This document shows positions 32,601 through 44,600 of a DNA stretch of 64,000 nt, piece after piece. Position 1 is the stretch's first letter; each line of letters begins with the position of its first letter. The notes below the pieces were generated by a model that worked only from the letters and a program-made list of their open reading frames with translations, made no database searches and was not told the origin of the DNA. Origin of the DNA: Branchipolynoe longqiensis (Eukaryota; Annelida; Polychaeta; Phyllodocida; Polynoidae); assembly GCA_030323885.1 (NCBI GenBank), contig CM059197.1:34985884-35049883 (forward strand), read 5' to 3'. Both the position numbers and the translations under genes were made by a program.

Positions 32601-35600
32601 TCAATAGCTAAACAATAAAATAAATATATAAATTATTATTTATAGTAATTACACAAAACACATGTGGATGGTTAGAGGCAGTGATGGCGGGGGGGGGGGG
32701 GGGGGGGGGGTTAAGCAATTAGGCACAATAAAAAGAAAGTTACGAGGCAGCGGCAATTGCTAAAAAAAAATATATCACAAATTTAAGGCAATTACACAAA
32801 ATAAATGTGGATGGTTAGAGGCAGCAAAAAAAACACACACACTTGAACATTGCTAAAAAAAGGAACAGAGTACAACTAAAGTTCTCCAATTTGTGTGTGT
32901 GGGGGGGGGGGGGGGAGGGGAGTCTACATCCGAGTTATTCTGGGATGAGAAGGAGAATAAAAATAAATTTTTAAAATGAAAGTTTATTAATTCAATGTCA
33001 TCAGCTAATATTTCATGAATGCGACCACAGTTCCCATGACCTCCAAAGGGCCATTACCTCTGTGGGTCCCTAGGGTAAGTTAGTTGGTTGGAGTTTTACG
33101 TCCTGGCAAAATCTAAGGTCATATCAGGACGGGCGGGTCTCTAGAGACCTGACCATTTTGGGTCCCTTTGGTTTGTTTGTTGTTTTACATCCTAGCAACA
33201 TCTAAGGTCATATCAGGACGGGTACCGATTTGTGACAGTGCACACTCATGGCGACTTTATAGTGCTGCCACCAGCACCATGACCTGATATCCCACTCACT
33301 CACATTATCCTGACACTGAGCCAACCAGTCCTTGCCCTATCCTAATAGTGCCGAGCGCCAGGCTAGGAAGCGACAAGTATCAGTCATTGGTTTGACTCAA
33401 CCACGGTTCGAACCCAAGATCTACCAACACAGGAGACGGATGCTCTAACTCATTCGGCCATCCCGTCTGGTAGGGTCCTTTGGAGGTAACGGTGAACCAC
33501 GGTCAGTTGAATTAACAACTGGACCCTGCTCACGGTGAGCAAATATGCAGACGTCTGATACAAACTGTAAATATCAAAATGCACTAGTTGTTTGTTTATT
33601 GCAACTTTACATCATTGCAACATCTGAGGTCATATCAGGACGGGTACCAGTGTGTGACTGCACCATGAACTGCTATCCCAGTCAGTCACATTATCCTGAT
33701 ACTGAGCAAACCAGTGCTTGCCTTATCCTAGTAATGTTGAGTACCAGACTAGGTAAGGACAAGAATCAATATTAGATGTCATTGGTTTGACTCAGTATAG
33801 GTTCGAACCCACGACCTCTCAGATGGGAAGCCTTGTTGTGGCTGTCTTATCACCCATGCCTACGCGGAAAATGCTGCAGGGTGCAGCATAGTATTGGCCT
33901 ACGCTGATGGTGCTGCATGTTGCAGTACGGTATTGGTCTACACTGACAGTTCTGCGGCGTTTGAACAACATATTAGCATACACTGATAGGTTTGCCCGAT
34001 TTCTGTACAGTAAAAATTGTGGAAATTCACGAAATTTCCGAGATCTCTGGTAACTAAATTAGATCTTTTACTCAATCAGCCTATTAAAATGCCTCACCTT
34101 TCTCGTACTGCTCTTCTGCGATGTAGACATCTGCGCGGTCACAGAGAGCTTCTATGTCGCTTGGATCTCGCTCCAGCACAACATTGCAGACATCCATAGC
34201 CTCGGCCACGTGACCAGCCTACAAAAAAAGTTTTTTTTATTTAACGACGCCTTTAAAACACATTTATTTCTATCATCAGCTATGATGATGTCCAGATGTC
34301 AAATATATGGTCGTTTCTTTGGAGGAAACACCCTGCTGCCACATAGGCTACTCTTTCCGATAAGCAGCAAGGGGTCTTTTATATGCACTTTCCCACAGAC
34401 AGGACAGCACATACTACAGCCTTTGATGAACCAGTTGTGGACCACTGGTTGGAATGGAAAATAGCCCAAACTGCAAATGGGTCAATTCACTGTGTTAAGA
34501 TGTGAAGCGTAAATACACATAACAAAATAACAACGAATATATGTAAATGCAAATGAGCAGGATTGATAGGATGACCCACACTTCCATAGGTGGACACTCT
34601 ACCGCTTGAGCTACGTCCCGCTCCCTGACCAGCATACAAGACGCACACACTGTCTTAAAACAGGGATGAAAGTGATCTCCGGGGAAAAAAGCGGAAATGC
34701 TGATATTCTTCCATAGGCTTAGCATTGTCAGGGAATCGCTGAAAATTCCCGGAAGTGGGGTTTCATACATATAGATATACGCTGCTAGTGCTGCGGCGTT
34801 TGAAGCACGTATTAGTAGTATATGCTGCTAGTACTGCGGTGTTTGATGCACAAATTAGTACATGCTGATAGTGCTGTGCCGTTTGAAGCACGTTTTAGTA
34901 GTATACGCTGATAGTGCTGCGGCGTTTGAAGCACGTATTAGTATATGCTGATGGTGCTGCAACATGAAACAACGTATTGGTTGGCTGGTTGTTGGAATGT
35001 TACGTCCTGGCAATATCTAAGGTCATATCAGGACTGGTGCAACGTATTAGTATACACTTATAGCTACAGGAAAAATCCCGGAAATCCGCGAAATCGCGGA
35101 GATCTTTCATCCCTCTTAAAAACACAGTATGCATTCATGCTGCATTAACGCACGGTTCATTCCCATTTTGATATATCAAACTCCAAGACTTTCAAGTGCA
35201 AAATTCCATGACAACTTAAAGATGTTTATTAAAGTGCCCTGAAACACGGCTGTATTCATAAGTCAATTCACCGTGTAAGATGTCAAGTGTAAATAAGCAT
35301 AACAAAATAACAACGAATATATGTATAGTTTCAATATAAAAATCAAGAGGCAGGATAAGAAACCTACAAAAATAACTTTAAATACAAAACAATCACTGAT
35401 TAATGAATAAAAACAACATGTGCATAATACCGCAGCTATTTACGGTTAAAAAATAACACAGGCTTACAAACAAAAGCCATGATTTTCCTAAATACTTTGA
35501 CAAATTCCAGGTCTTTCCAGGCCTGGGATCCTGAATTATGATATTCCAGGACTTTCCAAGTTTTTAAGGATCCGTACGAGCCGTGGTAATGCAATGATTT

Positions 35601-38600
35601 TTGTCTTCCTGCCCCATTTTAAGATCAGGTGCCTCGTTATAATCTTGTCTACCGTACTTTCGTTTTGCGACAATTTCATTGTAAAGGTTTAACTAAAGTT
35701 GAATATGTCAGATCAAATCTAAGCGTGTGCTTTGACTTTTTTTTAAAGTTTGATTTTTTTTCCATCAGATTACACAGCTTTATTATCTTAATAGTTGTTA
35801 CGTTGCAATAAATGCTTCACGAGTTCATCAGTATCTAAAGTTAGATATGTCAAATCAAATCTAGGCAAGTGTTTTTATTTCGAAAAATATTGATGCCTTC
35901 AACTCATTATGCAGCTTTAAATTCAAAATAAAAAACCCACTTTTTAATAATAATAATAGATATAAATCAAATAAAAATAAGAAGAGACTAGAACCCTAAA
36001 TGGGAAACGGGAGATATAACCACTGTTTGTACAAGACAGAAATAAAAATCCTACTTTTGTGCCATCAAAATCTTAGTTCTCCTCCACTACATAAAATATG
36101 AAAAAACAAAGCTGTCACTTAGTGTCAGACAATTAACGGAGTTCTGAATAAAGTAACTTATTTCATTAGCATTCGAAAGAATTTATGACATTCAAGTTAA
36201 GTTTTGAACAAGAAAAGTAAGCAAAATCCGACGGATTCATCGAAAAATAATGCTAAATTATCGGAAATCTGACTTTATCCACCAACTACATGAATATCCG
36301 GCGAAAGTCGGATAATCTGACTCTGTACAAACACTGTATAACGCTGATGACCATCCTGGTTGCTTAAAAACAAATAAAAAATTAAATATGCATTAAAATC
36401 CGCACCTTAGAATGACAGTGACAGTTGTGCGACTCTGCCTTGTATGTATACGCATTCACTTTGGGCTCGGTCTTCAACATCTGCGCCACCTTTTCCAGGC
36501 AGTCGTCCCAGCGCTGCTCGTTGATCAGTGAGTGGATCGAGTTGATCTGCTTGACCAGCTTCTTCACCTTCTTGTAGTGCGGGAAGCACTCCTTGTGGTC
36601 CGGGTCCAACTTTAAGCATTCCCGGATCTCACTGAAATTATGTTTAATTTTAAATAATAGGGATTAAAGTGGTCTCGGGCATGAAAAGTGGAAATTTACG
36701 CTTATGATGAGATTATATGTAAACTGACAGTGAATTTGCACGGAAAACGCGGATATTCTCCTATAGGCTTAGTACTGGCAGGGAACCGCGGAAAATTCCC
36801 GGAAGTCAGGTTTCACACATAGTGACAGTGCTGCGGCATTTGAACGATGTATTAGCATACGCTGATAGTGCTGCGGCGCTTGAACAATCCATTAGCACAT
36901 GGTGATAGTGCTGCACATTTGAACAACGTATTAGCATAAGCTGATAGTGCTGCGAAATTGCAGAACAGTAAAAATCGAGGAAATTCGTGGAGACCTTTCA
37001 TCCTTGTTTAATTAAAAATAATAATTCTAATATTAAATATAATTCTGTTGTGAGTATCTACAGGGTTCTTACACTTCCGGCTGAACATAATAAGCCCATA
37101 ACTTCCTATTACTCTCTCCAAGACCATGAGCCATTTTCCAGTATTTTAAAACATTTAGTTTTATAAATGTTTTTAGGGGTTTAAAAACTAAATTAAAAAT
37201 TGTTATCACTTACATTAGGCTAAACAAATATGGATGTAAAATGATATATAAAATGAACAAACCATCAAAATGTCATCCATGATTTTCCGCAACTTTCTAA
37301 AAACTTAATTAAAGTTGTAAGTGCTTTCAAAGGCCTGGAAAACTTCCTTAATTTTCTTTTCTGTTCCAGAACCCTGTAAGAGACCAGACAGGGTGGCCGA
37401 ATCGATAGGAGCGCTGGCTGGCTGGCTGACTTCTCATGCGGGAGGTCATGGGTTCGATCCCCGGCCGTGTCAAATCGATGAATTACAAAATTGACACTTG
37501 TCGCTACCTGGCCTGACGATCGGCATTTCTAGGACAGGGCAAAGACTGATTTGCTCAGTATCGGGATAATTGAGTGTGATATTGGTTGGTTGAGTTTTAC
37601 GTCCTGGCAACATCTAAGCTCATATCAGGACGGGCACCGATTTGTGACAGTGCACACTAATGGCAACTTTATAGTGCTGCCCCACTGGGAGACCAGGTCA
37701 CCAGCACCATGATCTGATATCCCACACAGTCACATTATCCTGACACTGAGCCAACCAGTCCTTGCCCTATCCTAATAATGCTGTGACCCTGGCTAGGAAG
37801 CAACAAGTATAAATTGTTACGTCATTGGTTTGACTCGACCGGGGTTCGAACACATGGGTTCGAATCCCACGATCTACCAAAACTGGAGACGGACGCTCAA
37901 CTCATTCGGCCACCCCGTCTGATTGTGGGATATTGTGTCATAGTGCTGATGGCCCAGTCTCCCAGTAAGCCAACACTATAAAGTGGTCATGAGTGTGCAC
38001 TGTCAAAAGTCGAACTCGAAGCCCATCCTGATATGATCTTAGACGCTGCTAGGACGTAAATATTTAATAACACTGACAAAAGACTTATTCAGCAGAATAA
38101 ACATATTTACCACACAAAAAACCCACTCGGAACATGTTATGCATTCAGAAATATGCCTAGAAAGAAACAAAGGGCCACTTAATTTCCGAATTCTGTTCCA
38201 TGGAACAAAAAAATCCAACCCCCATAGGAGGATTTCAAAAGTATATAAAATATGTAGATATTTAAAAAATAAATAAAAACCAATTAAATTAAAATTTAGG
38301 AATTTGGTAATTTCAAAAAGAATTTGTAGAGTCTGACTCACGTTAGCGACTCCTCAGCCTCGCCCAACTGGTAATGCAGATGACTCAGCTTGTAGTAGCC
38401 GCCAGTGTTGTCGTTGCGAAGCTTGGTTGTCGGGCGGATGTCACCGATTGCCTTAAAGAAGTCTCCGATAGCGATATAGCACTCGGCCCGCAGCTCCCGC
38501 ACGTCGGAGTCCCAAGGGCTCACCTGGAAACCGTGAAGGGCTGCAGGTCACGTGGGACAATGTGCGCATGGTTTGTTTGTTGGAGTTCACTCTAACAGCT

Positions 38601-41600
38601 CAGACCCAAGAGGTCTGCGGCAACGCTACAGAGGAATACTGCTCAAGCAGGTTAGACCAAAGAAATCTGCAGCAGCGTTCCTGAGGAATACCACTCAAAC
38701 AGCTTAGACCGAAGAAATCTGCAGCAGCGCTACTGAGGAATACTACTCGAGCAGCTTAGACCAAAGAAGTCTGCAACAGCGCTACTGAGAAATACCACTC
38801 AAAAAGCTTAGATCAAAAAGTCTGCAGCTGCACTAGTGAAGAACACCACTCAAGCAGCTTAGGCCAAAGAAGTCTGCGGCAGCGCTACTGAGAAATGCCA
38901 CTCGAGCAGCTTAGACCCAAGAAGTCTGCAGACGGGATGGCCAAATGAGTTAGAGCATCTGTCTCCCGTGTTGGTAGATCATGGGTTCGAATCCTGGTCG
39001 AGTCAAACCAGTGACTTAAAAAATTGATATTTGTCACTTCCTAGCCAGACGCTCGGCATTACTAGGGTAGGGCAAGGAGCAGTGGAATGAGGAAGACCAG
39101 TCGTCTGTGACTAAAATTTCCCCTGCTTTAACAACTAATGTACCCCCCCCCCAAAAAAAAAGCATTCCCAGAGAATCCAGCTCGAGCAGTTTAGGTAAGA
39201 GAAGTCTGCGTTTTGTCTGTTCAATAATAATAAGGCTTTTTGTATATGTTAATGTAGTATGTCAATAACAAAAATGAACTTCTTTAAAAAAATATTCAAA
39301 TAAAATACTGACCTCCACTGCACGACTCAGTAGCTCTATTGCCTCGTAATAATCTTGGGACTCATAGAGCTGGTGTGCTGAGGTTATATCCATCTTCAAC
39401 GGCTCTATCGAATCCATATTCAATCTTGCCTGTATGTTTCCTGGATCCTTCATCACCTGTTAAGAAAGTAAGTAAAATTAACCATGTAACATCTACCCAT
39501 AACATCATTTTAATACACACAACAAACTCAAACAACATTTCAGTGATTACAATTAAGCAAAAAGGTTGTCTTATAAGAAAAAGGTTTTTAAAAAAGTTTG
39601 GGTAGATGCACGATCTCGATATGCAAATTTGCATATTTTTTCACATTAGCGCAAAATCATATAAGCATCGGAGTATGCAACTTTAAGTTGCAGCGGGTAA
39701 TACAATATTTCTCGTCTGCTGGGGCTGTGTCGATAGTGCACAATACTCTATATTGTTGGCCTGCTGGGGCTGTCTGTTGACAGTGCACAATACTGTATTG
39801 TTGGCCTGACGGGGCTGTCTGTTGACAGGGTGTAATACAATATTTCTCGCCTGCTGGGGCTGTCTGTTGACAGTGCACAATACCGTATTGTTGGCCTGCC
39901 GGGGCTGTCTGTTAACAGCATGTAATACAATATTCCTCGCTTGCTGAGGCTGTCTGTTGACAGTGCACAATACTGTATTGTTGGCCTGCTGGAGCTGTCA
40001 GCACAACACTGTTTTACTGGTCTGCTGGGGTTGTCTGTTGACTTTGGAATACGGTATTGTTGGCCTGCTGTGGCTGTCTGTTGACAGAGTGTAATATAAT
40101 AAGGATGGACTGCATGTTGACAGCACAATATATAGTATTATTGGCCTGCCGGGCTTTCATATACAATGGCCCATGATTGTTGTAACTGGGCCAAACAAGT
40201 CCGCTGGCTCCCTTTGTACTGCTACAGGTGCATGTGATAGCATTGTGAGGAATAGAATTAGTTATTGCCCCATTAGCTGGATCATTAATGAGTGAACCAG
40301 AGGGTACCCCCCCCCCCCTCCCTCCCAAAAGGTGTATGCACATGCAAAAAACCAAAACCAGGCCGCAGTGGCCGAATCAGTAAGCTCTCAGGCTTCGCAT
40401 GTGGAAGGTCAGGAGTTTGAATGCTGGCCAAGTCAAACCAATGACGTACGAAATTGATACTTGTCGTTACCTAGCCTGGCGCTTAGCATTATTAGGATAG
40501 CGCAAGGACTGGTTAGCCTGCGCTTTACCGATTCAGCCACCGCATCTGGCGAGAAGATTTGTGTGGAACTTACCACTTGTTCAAAGTCGATATATGCCTC
40601 GTCTAATTTCCCCTGCTTTAACCTCACATTTCCCCGCTGCATACGGGCCTGTAAAAGAAGGAATAAACTCCATGAAAATGGCACAGATATACTGTTAGCT
40701 GCAGTCAATCCCTGTATGGTACTCACAGGCCGTAATCGATTAAACAACTTGGATCATCCGAAACATTGTTTTGCTCATGCGCAGAACCTACCTCGAGTTG
40801 CATAAACGAACACACTCGGAGTGGGAAAAATGGCGGCTTACTCCAAAACTTTAAAAAAATTATTTTTTAATAACCAATATAACTACAGAAAAATAGGATT
40901 TAAAGTATTTTATGATTGCATAATTTAGCTATATGTCCATTTTAATACGGTCTTTTACATTAAAAAAAGGAAAGAAAAAGAAAGTAGCTTTGCAATACAT
41001 GACACACAAAGGTACCAGCACACATGCTCCTTATACCGCCAGCCAAGACGTGGGGCACTGTGGTCGGATCATTTTGCACACGGCGCCTGTATTTTTAGGC
41101 TCACCTCATGGTGTTTTATTGGAAATCCTGACGACTCGGGATCACCCGAGTGGTCTGAAGCGTCATAATCGAATACGGCCACAGGGTTCATACCCATTTT
41201 GACATCAAAAGCCAGGACTTTCCAGGACCCATCAGTGCACAATTCCAGGACGTTTTAAGACATTTATTAAATTAAAGTGCCCCGAAGCACAGTTGTATTC
41301 ATAGTTTTTTAAATGTATGTTTGCATTTCACTTTTGTGATAATCAGATAGAACTGTATACACTGATTTCAGTGGTATGAAATTTATCTTGATGTGATGAT
41401 CGGTTCAAAGGTTATGAGCATCTTAAAATATAATTAAGAGGGCTTTTCTAGTCAAAAAACGAAACAGGCCAAATTAGCAAATTCACAAAGCCATAGAACA
41501 TGTGCACACATACTTGGAAACCAAAACTAAGGACATATTCAAGTTTCATATATCATATAGATTGCATTTTTTTTTCAGGAAGAAAAACAAAAAATAACAT

Positions 41601-44600
41601 GGATATACCACTTCTAAAACAGCTAAAATATCAATTTGGCCCTGTCGTAAAGCTAACAGTACCTATTTACTACCTAACAATAAAAGTAACATTTCCAGTA
41701 ATTTCAAAATGTCATATCTCAACTTCTAATTAAGATACAGAGATAAATTTGGTATCACTAGAACTAGCAGTACTGTATCTATAACTTGCATGTACTTTAC
41801 AAATTTAGACAATTGAACACTAAAATTGTGTTCCAACTACCATTCATAACACATGAAATTCATTTGAACACCTCCACAGTATCTTCAATACACTCCACAT
41901 GACAAACACAGCATTCACTATTTTGTAGTAGGATTCAGTTCCAGCAACATCATCAACTTTGGGTCATTTGAAATAGTGTTTTCAGCTCGCCGATTGCCAC
42001 ATTGGTCTCACTTCTTCAGCTTCTTGATTCGCGTGCCATGAATGAATTTACTATTTTTTATGCTGATTTAATAGCAAAAAGCTTGCTCTTCAATTTGATA
42101 GGTTTTGAACCTGACAGTGTTGTCTTTGTCACTGTGAAATCTTGTCTTCGACTTTTCCTTTTGAATTTTCCCTCACTTCTATCACATGTATCTCAACAGG
42201 TTTGGTCTCAAAATGAGGCTCAAACTGTCTTCTGTTCTGCCATTGTTAGATATTTTTAGTAACTAATTAACACGCCAATCACTGCCACACAAAAGACATG
42301 GGGGTTCAGGGCCAACTCCTGTCAGGTTTCACGCAGCCTGGCTGAGTCACTGATGGCAGCCTGTTTGGAGTAGCTATTATTAGTCGATTCACTGGGTAAG
42401 ATGTGAATTGCGAATAAGCATGAGAAATAACAATGGCTATATTTATGGCTTTAACATAAAATTCAAGAGGCAGGATAACAAACCCACAAAAATCACTTTT
42501 AATACAAAACATCACTGACTGAAGCTTAGACACATCTGCGAAAATAGGCTTTAAAAAAAAATATGGTCATAATTTTCCATTTTCAAGGATATTCAAGGAT
42601 CCTTAGACAAATTCCAGGACTTTCAAGGAATGGCATCTTGAATTATCAAAGTCCAGGTTCATGCATCTCACTCCCACTTATTAAATCCCATGGGTTAAAA
42701 AAAATATATATTATAAAATTCCGTCACATTTTTAGACACAAAAAAAACAACGTTTGCATGGTTTTCCATGAATGATGCAGTTAATAAATTTGAAAAAGAT
42801 CAGAATGTCAGATGTTTCCTCCAAACGACATGTAAACTAGTCGGTAGCAAAGAGAGATTCACTTCTCTCAAATGTGTATTGATCAAGGCATTCAATTTAG
42901 AGTTTGTTTGTTTGTTGTTGTTTTACGTCCTAGCAACATCTAAGGTCATACCAGGAATTTAGAAAGCACAGGACCATCAACCCCATAAAAAGGAATCAAT
43001 TTACTCATTTGTTTATGTTGCTTTATCAATTTAAATAAGGTTCAAAGTCTAAACAACGATGACTGAGACAAGAACTGAATGGTGTGTTTTCTAATACAGC
43101 TGATATTCGCAAAGCATTTGGATGGAAGTGGGGGACGGGGCGGGGGGGGGGGGGGAATGCTGAAATTGAAATCGGGTAAGGCCTATCAGTATGGGTTACT
43201 CACAGCCACAAAGTCCTGCTTAAGCTCTAGAACCTTATCAAGGTCTGGGATGGCCGATTTGGACTTGCCCATAGCTAGGTAGATGGTAGCACGCCGGAAG
43301 TAGGTCATGTAGTTTTCGGGGTCACCCTCTGTGAAGGAAGATGACATGCGTAAGCAATATGATATAACTCCGCCTTAATGCAAGGAATAACTATGGCAGT
43401 GGGGAATACGCGTAATCTGAGTTCTCCTGGTGCATCAGGAAGGACTGAAGCTGCGACCCAGCACGCAGGGTCACAGCTTCAGCTTACACACCGGAAGTTG
43501 TGGTTGGTGCTAATGCCAGCCATATCCTTTACAATAGACCCTATACTATAAATACACTTTGTAATTATAACCAAATGCATTCTGATGACAGGGTTGCTAA
43601 CATTAGAAAATGAAAAACCGGACGATGTTAAAGCTGCATAGTCCGATGAAATATCAAATTTTCAAAACCAAACCAATTATCTAGATTTGATTTTACATAT
43701 CTAACTTAGATACTGATGCACTTATTAAGCATTTGTTTCTGCGTAGAAGGCAATACTGAGTCAATTTAACAGAACCTGTTACTGCAGAAGTCTATGGTCT
43801 CAGAGTTTTGGCAAGCTTGCCAATAAAACCATATAACATATTTACAACTTGCTTAAAATAATCAAAATATTTATAACTGAATAATAATTTAATTACAAGA
43901 TTCTGATGTGTATGTACCACTATGTCAAAGCAAAGACTGGGAATTATCACCCAAAAATAAACTAAACCCTTACCAACTGCTGCATGGTAATGTGAGAGTG
44001 CGTCAGCTAGTTGTCCAGCTGCTAAGAACTTCTTCCCCAGTTCCAGGTGTCTCTCTATTTCATCTTTGGTAACACATTCTGCACCTGAAACACAGTAATA
44101 GAATTATGAAAATAATTGCTTAACTAAATACATGTCGTGGGAGGTGATGAAAATGGGAAATATTGCATCTAGAGTGGGAATCGAGCCCACATCTCTTGCA
44201 TCCCGGGCCAATGTGTTCACCATTACACCACCTAGGCTTCCTGATGTCACCACCCTATCCACACCTACCTGTCTATGTGGCTCCTTGCCTGAGAGGTCGG
44301 TGCAGACTACTACATACACATGGTTCCATGACTAGTAATCAATCTAGGCTTATTTATATTTAAGTTGCACTAAGGGTGCAGACATAATGCAGAAATTCGC
44401 AAAAATGCTTTGTTTGTTTGTTTTTGTTTTACGTCCTAGCAACATCTAAGGTAATATCAGGATGGGTAGACTTGTGACAGTGCGCACGTATGGCGACTTT
44501 ATAGTGCTGCCTCACTGGCATACCAGGCCACCAGCACCATGACCTGATATCCTACTCAGTCACATTATCCTGACACTGAGCTAACCAGCCCTTGCCCTAT

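Noticed and set aside
39657..40355. Three overlapping repetitive minus-strand frames in DNAJC3 intron 4
   Set aside because: The 45-bp minisatellite unit is a multiple of three, so frames stay open by arithmetic. The gene's exons join perfectly without this region.
42002..42259. 85-codon hydrophobic plus-strand frame in DNAJC3 intron 3
   Set aside because: No family match I can recognise, no splice-site context, AT-rich surroundings. The complement only faintly resembles a decayed transposase.
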